Positions 36,701 to 50,300 of a DNA stretch of 64,000 nt are shown piece after piece; position 1 is the stretch's first letter; every line of letters starts with the position of its first letter. Source of the DNA: Hemibagrus wyckioides. Its lineage: Eukaryota > Chordata > Actinopteri > Siluriformes > Bagridae. The DNA is taken from assembly GCF_019097595.1 (NCBI RefSeq), contig NC_080718.1, positions 11,192,657 to 11,256,656 on the forward strand. The letters run 5' to 3'. Made by a program: the position numbers and the translations under genes. The notes under the pieces are model-generated. The model had not been told where the DNA came from. It made no database searches and saw only the letters and a list, made by a program, of their open reading frames with translations.

Positions 36701-38360
36701 CTTGTGTGTTTTGTTTTTATAGCTTGTGCTTTTCCACAGGGTTTTTTTTCCTCCCATAGTTTTGCATTTCATAAAATAAAAAAATATAGCAATTGCATCC
36801 ACCGCCTCTACTAATCCCTGACACGTGATATGTTGTTCTTCTTGTTGTCCTTCAGCTGTTAGCAGTTGCCACAGCAGACCTTCTTATGCGCACATTTTTT
36901 ATTTTGGCACAGGTTTCCCGGATATCCTTCCTGGCACAACCTTCACATTTTATTCGGGCTTCAGCTTGGCACCGAGTTAAACTCTCATTGGCTGGGTTGG
37001 TTCCATGCCAGGTGATGAGAGTGTGGGACCCTGCCACCAGGGACATAATCCATGACCATGAAATAGTGTTATATGACCCATTAAAGTACATCACTGTTTA
37101 CAGCCTTGAGCCACATCAGCATCGATTTACACACATAATCTACTAATATACTGAACTAAATATAAGGTATTTATCTCAAAACACTTATTACAACACTTAT
37201 TACTTATTACCCTGCACTGCACCCCGCTCCCTTTAATCCTCTAGCACTACTTGACTAATCCTACCATCTCTACAAGGAAGTCACTCATCAAGACTCTTCT
37301 CTGTTCTGGCAGCAAGCTGGTAGAAAGAACCTACACTAGATCTAGATGTCTGAACAGCTGAGTCTCTGGCTGTCTTAAATGGCCTACCTACTTAAATTAG
37401 CACTTGTTTTCTATTCATAGTCCATGACCTAGTGAATCAGTATCAGGATGTATTCATGGATAGAGACTTCAGAGCCCTTCTGTAAGTCTCTCTGGACAAA
37501 GAGTGTACATCTAATCTAATCTTAAAAAGGGCATCTACCAAATGCTGTAAATGTAAACACGTTTCTTACCTTCTGTGGAGTTACAAATATTTCAATCGTG
37601 GGCACGGCATCAGGTTTAAGGCAGACCACCTCTCTGCTTCGGTCGAAACAATCCTTTGTGAAGTGTCTGGAGCAGATAGCTGACCTGCTGTGGAGAGACC
37701 AGCGGTCTCTTTGACAGAACTTAATCCAGTGGCTGAGTCTCTCCACATCACTGAAAGGAAACCTGTCACCAAACCAGAACATTTCTTAAAATCTAGTAAA
37801 ATCCTGGATATATTCGAGTGCTCAAAACCAACTTCTGTGCAGCTCATACCGGTGAAACGTGACGCCTTGTTCATCATCAGCAAGCGCAGAGCTCTCACAC
37901 CCCGGGACGATGCACTGTAAGCATACCACCGGGTTAGACGGATGCAAACAATCTTTACAATTGTCTATCCAGTCTCCGATGTCTTTGGTTATCGAGCGCC
38001 AGTAATACAGCTCGGACACGGCTTTCAGACACCGGGAGCGTCCTGCGTGTCTGGAGTTGTTGTGATGTTCCACCAGCACTGCTCTCACTTCCTCTTCACT
38101 GCGGAGCACCTTACGCTGACGCTGACTGTCTATGTACCAGAGACTACCATCTAAATACAAGCAAACAAACAAAAAAGATTTCTCATGGTGCAATGATGTA
38201 AGTCTGATAAAGTTGTGTTATGATCAATTCTGTATTGCTCACCTCTCCAGCGAAACTTCTTACTACATCTCCTAATTACACCTTTAGAAGCTTTGTCATG
38301 TTTGCCGTATGTCCCGAATCGAAGATACTTCTCCACATCATTAAACCTCTGGAAGCTCAT
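26455..38360 (-). CDS. GIN/Ginger HHCC-THAP repeat protein fused to a DTD2-like domain
   Basis: Twelve exons join in phase to 2646 nt (881 aa): 38243-38360, 37850-38150, 37570-37762, 36154-36457, 35135-35438, 34397-34583, 33348-33546, 30762-31065, 30181-30357, 27583-27745, 27414-27483, 26455-26780. Residues 1-204: GIN1-like helix ([11 protein letters not shown]), HHCC zinc domain (His68/74, Cys104/107), THAP finger (Cys119/124...Cys170, His173, then AVPT). Residues 205-469 repeat this. Residues 470-636 repeat it without THAP. A 59-residue linker leads to a DTD2-like domain (about 722-881). No DDE catalytic core exists, so this is a domesticated DNA-binding assembly, not a transposase. The start at 38360 is the first ATG of the first module; an upstream noncoding or coding exon is possible. 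Function is unknown: nucleic-acid binding by the fingers is expected, and tRNA-ester binding by the tail is uncertain. Transcript evidence is lacking. Confidence 0.8.
27000..27275. mobile_element. Diverged copy of LINE-tail-like repeat
   Basis: It resembles the repeat at 25505-25862 ('ggagtctattccaggggaca', 'actgagcgaggaaacccttaa', 'gggagaacttgtgaactgca') but is more diverged. It lies in the intron between the last two exons of the fusion gene. Confidence 0.45.
27890..30170. repeat. 2.3-kb minisatellite, (GAATGTTACAGTGTCT)n
   Basis: The basic unit is about 16 bp (gaatgttacagtgtct) with many variants (ttgcctgaatgtta, gtctaatgtaaca, ccatgccagaacgtta). Marker variants recur at larger intervals: 'tctttgaaagctagtgtc' at about 27961, 28021, 28328, 28651 and 29313, and 'accatgccagaa' at about 28188, 28511 and 28955, giving roughly 310-325 bp spacing in places. 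From 29380 to 29600 a 37-bp unit ('ttgcctgaatgttattatta' onward) takes over. A SINE sits inside at 29894-30065. The array fills most of the intron between the linker exon and the first DTD2-like exon. Confidence 0.95.
29894..30065 (+). mobile_element. tRNA-derived SINE copy within minisatellite
   Basis: It shows the same A-box, B-box ('ggttgtgaatttgaatccca') and 'ctgagcaagacccttaaccc' segments as the copy at 12071-12228. Minisatellite units continue on both sides, so it inserted into an existing array. Confidence 0.75.
30181..30357 (-). other. Linker exon joining HHCC module 3 to DTD2-like part
   Basis: This 177-nt exon (58 codons plus split ends, phase 2 in and 2 out) has an acceptor at 30358-30359 and donor GTAAAC. 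It encodes a Thr/Ser/Pro-rich segment with no recognised domain. Because it enters and leaves in phase 2, removing it would also keep the frame (the upstream exon ends in phase 2 and the downstream exon starts in phase 2), so it could be a skippable cassette. Confidence 0.7.
31291..31755 (-). mobile_element. Tc1-like copy, deleted
   Basis: Ends 'tacactgatcaggcataaca' and 'ataatgttatgcctgatcgg' are inverted repeats. The interior contains transposase remnants of the same family as 39165-39687, in reverse orientation, with an internal duplication/rearrangement near 31470-31520. It lies in an intron of the fusion gene (33347 to 31066). Confidence 0.75.
32077..32690 (-). mobile_element. LINE 3' end, reverse-transcriptase C-terminus
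   Basis: The minus strand encodes fragments typical of the C-terminus of a non-LTR reverse transcriptase: F-K-Y-L-G-S-T-V near 32640, then [21 protein letters not shown] and [11 protein letters not shown] frame change separates the two pieces at about 32420. The 3' end is at the left, with the tail 'cagaggggtcgcc'-like segment near 32115. It is a 5'-truncated dead copy inside an intron of the fusion gene. Confidence 0.75.
33602..34052. mobile_element. Candidate MITE with inverted ends
   Basis: The left end 'tatgttcacacatacagtga' and the inverted right end 'gcgttcatacatgcagtggc' are similar, and sequence just inside is also loosely inverted. The interior has no coding potential. It lies in the intron between fusion-gene exons at 34397 and 33546. 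Boundaries and target duplication were not settled. Confidence 0.4.
35563..35604 (-). pseudogene. Relic of a module first exon ([13 protein letters not shown] stop)
   Basis: On the minus strand an ATG at 35604 opens 13 codons nearly identical to the start of the fusion gene's first exon ([13 protein letters not shown]), then hits TGA where the model exon continues with RFGTYG. The noncoding DNA just upstream is also similar ('tttagacggggaaaaa' versus 'tttagagagggaaaaa'). It lies in the intron directly before the second HHCC exon. This looks like the dead first exon left over from duplication of a module that once had its own start. Confidence 0.75.
36845..37060. mobile_element. Dispersed teleost repeat fragment
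   Basis: The phrases 'ggatatccttcctggcacaa' and 'cattggctgggttggttcca' resemble a common fish interspersed repeat. It sits in the intron between fusion-gene exons at 37570 and 36457. No ends were defined. Confidence 0.35.
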
Positions 38361-38774
38361 CCTTTAGAGAGGGAAAAAGATATTATATTCCCAGCGCATA
38401 TACATCTGCCTTTTATCTGTGACAGGGTGCAATGATGCTAGAAGAAACCATGCTGCATTAGAAGAAAAGCTTTTTTTTTGTCTTAATATAAAGCTAAGTA
38501 AAATGTTTGCACCTACACAGACTTTGCAGAAAAGAGAATGTTTATCTGATTCTAATCTAATTTAACCCTTTTTACTGGAGAAATGAAATTTGTGCCTGTT
38601 TTGGTGGCTCGACTTTAAACGTCTTTCTCATTTCACATGACACAGTGGTGGATAATAGCTCATATGAAAGTAGACACTCAGGGCTTTTTGTAGTATTTGT
38701 AGTGTTTTACAAGTAGTACTGTTTATATCTAGCCCATTACAGGCAATATTTTCATATATTTAAAAAATATATAT

Positions 38775-38815
<41 letters not shown>

Positions 38816-39164
38816 AAAAATGTTTTACACATATATGTTGATATCCTTCATTAAACTTTATCAAACCCAGTTCTGCTCTTTGGGATGCGCCAAGTGATTG
38901 TTCCTAAGCATCTAAAATTAAAACAGAATTTTTATATCAGACTTGCAGTGATAAAATAATGCATTTGTGTATTCTGACAGAAAATGTCCCATTTCAAGCC
39001 AGTGTACTGCTTAAAAGGGCAAAGATTTATTTAAAAATAACAAAATGTTGCACTTGGGAAGAATAAGGGTGAGGAAATAGCATCTATATTACGTTCAGAT
39101 TAAACAAACTCACACACACACACATAAGAGATAAAAAAAAATTCTGAAAGAATGTTTTTGTGTG

Positions 39165-39687
39165 TACACCGATCAGCCATAACATTATGACCACTGAAAT
39201 GTGACTTGAATATCACTGACTATCTCTTCATCATGGCACCTGTTAGTGGGTGGGATATATTAGGCAGCAAGTGAACATTTTGTCCTCAAAGTTGATGTGT
39301 TAGACGCAGGAAAAATGGACAAGCGTAAGGATTTGAGCGAGTGTGATAAGGGCCAAATGGTGATGGCTAGACGACTGGATCAGAGCATCTCCAAAACTGC
39401 AGCTCTTGTGGGGTGTTCCCGGTCTGCAGTGGTATCAAAAGTGGTCCAAGGAAGGAACAGTGGTGAACCTGCAACAGGGTCATGGACGGCCAAGGCTCAC
39501 TGACCCGTGTTATCCGATCCAACAGACGAGCTTCTGTTGCTCAAATTGCTGAAAAAGTTAATGCTGGTCCTAATAGAAAGGTGTCAGAATAGACAGTGCA
39601 TGACAGGTCAGGGCTGTTTTGGTAGCAAAAGAGGGACCAACACAATCTGAGGCAGGTGATCATAATGTTATGCCTGATCAGTGTATA
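39165..39687 (+). mobile_element. Tc1-like transposon copy with transposase N-terminus
   Basis: Inverted ends 'tacaccgatcagccataaca' and 'ataatgttatgcctgatcag' flank a plus-strand frame (39297-39503) encoding the Tc1-type N-terminal helix-turn-helix: [28 protein letters not shown]. The frame then breaks and the catalytic half is missing. It is the least deleted of the four copies of this family in the window. Confidence 0.85.
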
Positions 39688-40724
39688 TGTGTGTCGTTAT
39701 GGGTACTAAACCCCATCTTAACCTCTTAATAAAAAAAAATGTGACAAGTGTCATCGAAAGGTTTTTTTTTTCAACAGCAGGTAAGAGTTAAAATAAGAAT
39801 GATTTTTTTCTAATACACAAGTGAATGAAGACTAGGGTGTCTCAGTGTTAGCATAAGGCTAATGCCAACACGGACAGTTGGGTGAACTGTAACCCATCTG
39901 TGATCTCTGATGGTCTCGGACACCTGATGGACCTTGGGATTAGGCTTAAAGTTTAAACTCCATTAAACTCCATTTAGGAGACATCTTAAGTGGCGTCTAA
40001 AGATGATATACTGGTTTTCGTTTGTTTATTTCTGTGGTACTTTGTGTAACAGAAGTTTCATGTATAGATGTGATGGTCGAGTGTCCGAATATGTGGCCAT
40101 GTCGTGAATGTGGGTGTGTCCATGCAGAATATGAAGAGGTCTTGTTATTAATATTTTTATTAAGCTGTTATATCTGATTATTAGTGGGTTAAAGGTGGCT
40201 TTTGCAGCGATTTTACAGCGATTACATATGAAGTTTATAAACTCGCTGAAGTAATGCATAGAGTTAATAAAGTTATCCTGATTAAGAATAATGTTTCAAG
40301 TTGTGATTAAGGTGTTTATTTCTTTTGCTTCTTTACAGACTACACACACACTTTACTTTACTACTGTACACTGTACTGTGTATCATCATTATTTTCTTCA
40401 CTATACACACCTCTAGCACGAGCAGCAGCAGTGAGTCTCGAGCCCTGTTTATATCTCCAAATCTAACACACTGACAGGAGCCACTTCTGAAGGGAACGCA
40501 ATTTTGCAGTGCATCTGCTGTGTCGTAAAAAGCTTCACAAATGCCTCATATTTGAACCAATTAACGTCGTTTCAAAAGATATTTCATATCAATTACAATT
40601 ACCTGTTGATTTGATTTGATGTTTATCAAGCTTGAATGGATAATAAAACAGAAAAGTAGTTATGCAGTATCCTATAGTGTGCATCAATAAAAATCGACGG
40701 TGGGATTTTCCGGAGCGTGAGGCC

Positions 40725-40765
40725 TCGAACGTCACTTCCTGTTCCTGTGCGTCAAAATAAGAGAC
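40725..40765 (-). promoter_or_regulatory. Candidate promoter of the fusion gene (ETS/CRE-like)
   Basis: Read on the minus strand this has 'caggaacaggaagtgacgtt': an ETS-type GGAAGTG overlapping a TGACGT half-CRE, a pairing typical of TATA-less housekeeping promoters. It lies 2.4 kb upstream of the first coding exon, with no other gene for it to serve on this strand. A 5' noncoding exon would be needed. Confidence 0.35.
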
Positions 40766-41846
40766 ATTACTTTCCTCGAATGTAATCTTAGATTTCAATG
40801 GTTTTCAAATGGATATTTGTTTTCTCGCTGTTTTTAATTCAGCACAAAGCAGTCGGTTAATTATCATATATTATGAATCATATGACGACAGCTAAAATGT
40901 CAGGCCCTTATACTTCTGTAATAGCATAAACAAAACAAAACAAAATAAAATAGAAAACAAAATTCAATTAGGCTACTGGAAATCCCTTAAATATGTGTAG
41001 TACAACTGCATGTGTAGTTCTGCTCACAGTTTTAAAAAAAATACACTAATCCAAACCCTTTATTAGAGAAGTAATATAATCAACTTTAATAATATGATAA
41101 TAAATTGATAAACAAAACATATATATATTTTACAAGATTTACAGGAGAACACTGATTTCACTGACATATCCACTGATTAGCTACTGCTCAATTTATACAA
41201 CTGACAAATCATCCGATCATGTAGCAGCATCACAATACATTATAATACTTTAGATTCGCTTGAAAAGTTTCAGTCAATGTTAGCATTAAACATCAGAATG
41301 AGGAAAATGGAAAATGTGATCTTGGTGACTTTTACTGTTGCATGGTGGTTGGTGCCAGATGGGCTGGTCTGAGTATTTCAGAAGCTGGAGATCTTCTGGG
41401 ATTTTCACACACAACAGTCTCTAGAGTTTAAACAAAACTTTCACATACACAATGATCTTCTTCATTAGTACTATGGAAACTGAAGTGATGTATACTAACT
41501 AGCTGAGAATCACACCTAACTGCCATTTTTATATCTCAGCATTTAGTCTGGGTCACATTATAACACAAGACAACTTTCTTTTTTCAGAAGATACAAAAAT
41601 GCACATGTTGATAATATAACATAACAGGTATACAGGTTTAAAAATCGATAGATAGATTGATTTGGTTAATTTTAGTACATCAGTATTACTGTTTCAACAA
41701 TAAAACACAGATCTAATCAATCCAGGCTTGAATGCTGTGTGAAGGCACAAAAAAAAAAAAAACGCAACACGGATCACCAACTAATAGCAAAGAATCAATC
41801 TGAAATTTATTAATGACAAACACTTTCAGAATGTAGACTACTGTTT

Positions 41847-43980
<2,134 letters not shown>

Positions 43981-44313
43981 CGTCCTGATATCTTAACAAA
44001 ATGTATCAACGAGTACGATAAACAATTATCAAGAAAAATGCTAAATAAAGAAGCAGGGATACAGAACTAATTCTAATACCTACTAAGTTGGAGTCACTTC
44101 CGCATTACGTCATCACAATGCGCCATCACGTCTCACAGTCGTGTGTTTAGAGAGTTCGTTTCAGCTCTGTTTAAGTGACATGATCGTGTCAAGTTTAACC
44201 TTGTAATTTTCATAGGAAACTCGTCTTCTTAAACAAGGCAGTGCACGGGTGTAAAAATGACCAGAATGACCCTTTCGTTTAGCTGCTGAGCTAATATTTT
44301 GTCAGTGAATAAA
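43981..44313. promoter_or_regulatory. Divergent dtd2/nubpl promoter
   Basis: Only 333 bp separate the two start codons. Inside is an ETS-type 'cacttccgc' (about 44096-44104) next to a CRE-like 'attacgtcatca' (about 44104-44115), followed by further 'cgtcacg'-like CpG sites. No TATA box is seen. The arrangement fits a shared bidirectional housekeeping promoter, and in human dtd2 and nubpl are also neighbours. Confidence 0.7.
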
Positions 44314-46340
44314 ATGATATTTCATCAAAGCTGCAGAAAACTTTCCCAAGTGTTGAAGCGCCACTCGGTTTCCACTGTCTCTGTGTTCTGGTCATGTAGT
44401 GATGTTAGACATCTTCAGCCTCTCTCAAAACCTGCTGTTCGCTGGAAGGTAAGTCCCTGTGTGTCAGCAGTGGTCATTGTATACTGTACATGTTAACAGT
44501 CTGTACATAAAGCCATGCATGGCAGTAATGCAGCTCGAAAGACTCGTGTGTAAACGAGTTGATCCTTTTAACTGCTAATAATTGGCACTGGTGCAGCTTG
44601 TAGGCTTCATACTCATATTCCTATACTAGAATTTACGAAAAGACAGTGTGCAGGAACAAATATGATGTTCACGCAACGAGATCTGTCTGTTTTTTTCCAG
44701 CCAGGAATTGATCACTTCACCCATCTCTGCACAACTCCCCTAAAAAACAAATCCTAAACCATAAATCCTTCACCCTGTGATCTGTAAAACTGTATCAATT
44801 CTTCCGAGGCTTTCAGAGCAATGATGTGCAGCATCCTATAAATGAAGCCGTTTTATTGTAGCTCATGATGTATGCCAGGTTTACAAAAGCAGATCTAAAC
44901 AAACGATAAAATAAGGCAACAGTGTTTATTGTCATTCCTCTATATTGAGCTTGTAGACTTCGGAATGAAATGTCTTTTCTCCTGGACCGTGGTGTATGGG
45001 AAGCCAAACACATAAAAAGTGGGACGAAACCGCGCCACCCGATTGAGCCGCACTGGGCGGACCAAATATCTGCGCGGCCCAATGGACAGTCTGGATAGCG
45101 CAGAGATGAGCTGGTTTACTTGCGCAGCCCAGTGGATAGCGCAGTGCGGACCACAAACCTGCGCGATCCACTGGGCAGCGCTGCGCAACTGTGATGGAAA
45201 TAGACCCCGCCCACCATCAATTTTACCCACAATTCTCCGCTGTAGTTTAAAGTGCACATGGAAGCTTAGGCTACAACAATATAGCCAGACAGTATGAATG
45301 TGAACTTAAATTTCTCATGTTTATTTTTCCTTTATGGAAACTGCAGTGTTGTTCGACAGTACTTCGTGGAATTACATGCATAAGTTGCAACAGAAGGGGC
45401 AGGAATTTAAAATTTTGGGCTCGATTGTGTTGCTGGTCTCGTTTGTGTTCAAACTTGAGGAATAAAAAGCCTTCTATCTTCATTTTCTGCATTTTGTGAA
45501 GTGTTTCTTCTGTTTTCCAAAGCGTCTTCAATTTTATTCAAAATGTCAGGACTATTTAATATTGTTTCTACTATGCGCCTTGCCAAGCCTGGTTTGCACT
45601 TGCGCTTCCTAGCGGAGAATTGTGGGTAAATGTAAATTGATGGTGGGCGGGGTCTATTTCCATCAGGGTCGCGCAGGTTTGTGGTTCGAGCAGCGCTGCT
45701 GAAGTTGGTCCATGCTTCTGGACTGAAACTGGTCCGCGCTGCGCTATCCACTGGGCTGCGCAAGTAAACCAGTTCAACTGGGTCCGCCCAGGGCGGCTCA
45801 ATCGGGTGGCGCGGTTTCGTCCCACTTTTGATGTGTTTGGCTTCCCATAGTGGTGCAACATGTAACAGTACGCAACACTAAGTAAAGTGCAAATGCAGGA
45901 CAAAAAAAATACACAGATCAATATGGACAATTATTAGACATGAGCATCATTGAAAAATGAAGCTTAGTTAAGTAAAGAAAAATGTCATGATCTGGTGCTG
46001 ATTTTGAGTTCCTGTAATGCATTTTGGGCTTCAGAAGGAGGAGATAAGAGGCTAAGAAGGGAAGCATGAAAGCACAATTAAAGAATAATAATAAGAATAA
46101 TAATAGTAATAAACAACACCCAGAATTTGTTTTAAACTACTTTTTTTACTCACTCGAGAAAAATAGGAACACAGGGAAAAATCTTGAATTTGGATTTTTT
46201 TAGATTTAACATTTTTTAATTATTTTAGAATTAATTAAATTATTGAATCATTGAAACATTATTAATATTATTAATTATTATTATTGTTGTTGTTGCTGCT
46301 GTTGTTGTTCTTCTTCTTCTTCTTATTGTTATTATTATTG

Positions 46341-46379
<39 letters not shown>

Positions 46380-47293
46380 TGGTAAACTATAACTGTTATT
46401 AAATAGTCCGTACATCTCAGCTTGGTCTGAACAGCTGATGAAGCACATGCTGGTCAAGCTGTTGGCTTTGTCACGTTGTCAGCTGATATTATCCACCTTC
46501 CTTATTACTCTATTCAATGTATTAATAAATATTTGAGATTTGTTAAATACCTTGTGGTTACGAATTACCTATAATCAGTAGCTCATATTTCTTTGGATTG
46601 GATTTTTCAGCACATTGATTAGCAATCTGTTAATTACCTTTACAATCATCCTGGCTCTGGAATGATCTCACAAAACCTTTATTAAGCTGGAGCTTCGTTA
46701 ACTAGTGTTCAGTTTACAAATGTGGTTGCAAACGAAACTCAATCAATCAAACTTTTGTTTTATGCCTTTACCAACTACGAAGAAGGTTTTATTTGCTACT
46801 ATCTTAAAATGTTCCTGGGAGATGTTTGCTCAAAAACGAATTAGGAATCATAATTTCTATAATTACTATTAACATCTGTTACCGGGTTAAAATAATGTAC
46901 TAATTTACACATTTTAGTTTGCATGAATTTTACATGAATGGCAACATATATACACTCATTACAGCGAGTCTTAGATCAGTGTTAAGTCTAGGTAGCTTGA
47001 TTTTTTGATTTTGTTTCTGCTACTATTGTGACTGGTGTCTTCTTCACTGATTAGAGTTCAGCCGGTGGAGAGAGACAGCAAGAGAGGCAGAGGGCTCACA
47101 TGGCACGTGGCCTTCCAAAGCAAAAGCCCATAGCTGGGGTTAAAGAGGTCATCGCTGTTGCTTCAGGAAAAGGAGGCGTTGGAAAATCGACCACAGCTGG
47201 TATTCCTGGATTTCTTATCATTTATTCCTCAAAACTTTCAAGCCTCTTTTACAAACATTCTTCTTCTTCTATTTCTTCTTCTTCTTCTTCCTC

Positions 47294-47348
<55 letters not shown>

Positions 47349-50300
47349 TCTGGAGCCCATGCACTTTCCTTTTTGAAAAGATTTTGTCCTCAGTCAAGTA
47401 CAAAATGTCAGCGTAAACGTAGCATTGCCTCTGCACCAAGAGACACTAGTTATTATCTTCACTAAAAGTAAACAGTTCACAAGATTGCAGTTTCTTTCCT
47501 GCCAAGATCCAATCCAACATGTTTTATTATTTCTTTGTTTCTGTTTTTTTCCCCTTTCTTTCTTCACTTCAGTGTTGTTGCTGTGTACTGAGTCACTGAA
47601 AGTACCTTATTACTACAAATCCAGGAACGCCTGCATAAAAACCTCCAAAGATTACTATCATTTTCACTGTTTTTGTCTCGAGCATTTTCATGTGGCTGTG
47701 GCTGTTTATCTGACATAATGCGGTCTTGTGAAATGTTCAGACTTTCATGTGGTATTTAAAAAAGGAGCCAGCTCCATAACAACAGATCTGAAATTCAATA
47801 TGAAAGTGAAAGAGATAAATATGACACTTGTATATCGAGGAGCTGTATTTATTTCTGAATTAACACACAGTGAATATGAACACAGTGTTGTTATATGGAG
47901 GTGTATGTCAGGGGATGAATGATAAAATTTTAAAAAGTGTTGATAAATGTTGAAACTTTGGAATGTGTTTCAGATTTTCCTTTTGCAAATCACATGGTGG
48001 CAGCATCGGAGAAAGTAACAAAACTAAATATTAGGGCTGTAACAAAACACTCTGGTCATGATTCGAATGGATTCCTGATAAATGTAGGGGATGTGGTAGC
48101 TTAGTGTTTAAGGTGTTGGGTTACTGATCGGTGTAACGTCCCGTCAGACGTAGGAGTATTAGAATCCATTCGCGGATGAGGTAAAGGGCCAAAGGCTAAG
48201 ATCTTGGTCGAGGTCACGGAAAAAACAGGGTCAAAACCAGAAAGCTATGAAGAAACAATCAAAACCAAAACGCTAGTCCAGAAAACGAAGTCAGAAGAAA
48301 ACAAGCAGGGTCATACACGAGGAAACGAGACAATCGATAAATCAAGGCTTGGCAGGTAACACTAAGGAAACAATGCTTCGCAATGAGACTGAGATAGCGT
48401 GCTGCTTTTATATGTCACTGAACCGGAAGTGAGCAGAAACAGTTAATATTCGGGCGATGGCTCCCTCTGGTGTTCAGGCCTTGTGACGGAACCCCCCCGT
48501 CTAAGAACACCTCCAGGTGTTCGATGTCGAGGGCGTCCCCTCGGGCGAGGAGCGGGTCTGTGGGGAAAGTTCAGGTGGAATTCGTCTATGAGAGTGGGGT
48601 CCAGGATGTCGTTGCATTGACCCAGCAGCGCTCCTCCGGGCCGTATCCCTCCCAGTCCACCAAGTATTGGAGGCGGCAGCCCTGACGACACGAGTTAAGG
48701 ATGGTGTGAACCCGATAGGCGAGGGAACCGTCAGTGTCCAGGGGAGGGGGTGGCTCATGGGCAGTGGGGCCCGCGGTCTGTGGCTCGTGATAGGGCTTGA
48801 GCAGGGATACATGAAAAGTGGGTGCAAGGCGGTAAGAGGCAGGCAGCTCTAGGTGAAACGAGACGGGATTAACCTGGCGAATAATTTTGAAAGGACCGAT
48901 GAACCTGGGGCTGAGCTTACGACATGGCAGCTTGAGTTTCAGGTTGCGCGTGGATAACCAAACCTTCTGACCCACTTGGTAGGTAGGATGGTGTTGGCGT
49001 CGGCGGTTGGCTTGAATTACTTGCCTACGTATAGCCCGTTGAAGGCGAACATGGGCTCGTTTCCAGATCTCCTGGCTTCGCCTGGACCATTCGTCAACCG
49101 CGGGGACGTCTGAGGGCTCCCCGGACCACGGGAACAAAGGTGGTTGATAGCCAAAAACACATTGGACGGTGTCAGCCCCGTAGAGGAATGGGTGAGGGAG
49201 TTCTGAGCATATTCGGCCCATGCGAGGAATTCACTCCAACGGTGCTGTTCCTTGCTGCAGTAAGCCCTCAAGAACCTTCCTAGTTCTTGGTTCAGACGTT
49301 CGGCTTGCCCGTTAGATTGGGGGTGGTATCCTGAGCTCAGACTGACTTTGATTCTCAGCTGCTTACAGAACTCCTGCCAGACCCTGGAGGTAAACTGCGG
49401 CCCCCGGTCCGATACTATGTCTTCAGGGAGCCCAAAATTCCGGAATACGTTGTGAAAAATGGCTAAGGCGGTTTCCATAGATGTAGGTAATCCCTTCATG
49501 GGGACCAATTTGCATGCCTTGGAAAACCGGTCAATGATAACCATGATGGTCGTGAAGCCCTGTGAGTCGGGGAGGTCAGTGAGAAAGTCTATAGAGATGT
49601 GAGACCAGGGACGGCGTGGGACGGGTAGTGGCTCCAACAGACCTTCAGGCAGATGGCGCTTGGTTCGAGACTGGGCGCAGATGGCGCATGAGCGTACAAA
49701 CTTTTCCACATCCTGGTGAAGAGAAGGCCACCAAAAGGTTTGACGCAGCAATTGGGCCGTACGATGGATGCCTGGGTGGCCGGAGCTGGGGCATTCATGC
49801 GTCCACCTGATCAGTCTTAGACGGAACGTGGTGGGAACATAACGTTTGGAGGGTGGACAATTTGGGGGAGGAGCCTCGGAGGTGTAAGCCCTTTCAATTT
49901 CTCCTATGAAATCCCAACGAATGGGAGCTACTAAAACAGATGGTGGGAGGATATTACTAGGGTGTGAGGGTGACTCGCTGACCTCATGAATTCTGGAGAG
50001 GGCATCTGCTTTCCCGTTCTTCGTGCCGGGACGATAGGTGACCGTGAACTTGAACCGTGAGAAAAATAAGGCCCACCTGGCTTGGCGTGGATTGAGGCGC
50101 TTTGCTTCTTGGAGGTATGCAAAGTTACGGTGATCTGTGAGTATGAGGAACGGGTGAGCTGCCCCCTCCAACCAATGTCTCCATTCCTCCAGGGCAACCT
50201 TCATAGCTAGAAGTTCCTTATTGCCCACGTCATAATTCAATTCCGCCGGTGTTAGTTTTCGAGAGTAGAAGGCACATGGATGTAGTTTGCCGGACTCTGG

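Larger units (their letters stand above)
38361..41846. other. 5' region of fusion gene and dtd2 3' flank
   Basis: No further coding exon of the fusion gene was recognised here. Contents: a (TA)n tract (about 38779-38812), a Tc1-like copy (39165-39687), a promoter-like segment near 40730-40760, a fragment of the 'ggctggtctgagtatttcag' repeat (about 41330-41430), and the dtd2 polyadenylation signal (minus AATAAA at 41806-41811). Confidence 0.5.

Noticed and set aside
40589..40798. Open frame upstream of the fusion gene as its first coding exon
   Set aside because: It overlaps the ETS/CRE-like promoter motif, lacks a good donor joining to 38360, and shares nothing with the module repeats; kept only as a possible 5' noncoding region.
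44813..45930. Overlapping open frames on both strands
   Set aside because: They come from the two inverted arms of the foldback element; the peptides on the two arms mirror each other and match no family.
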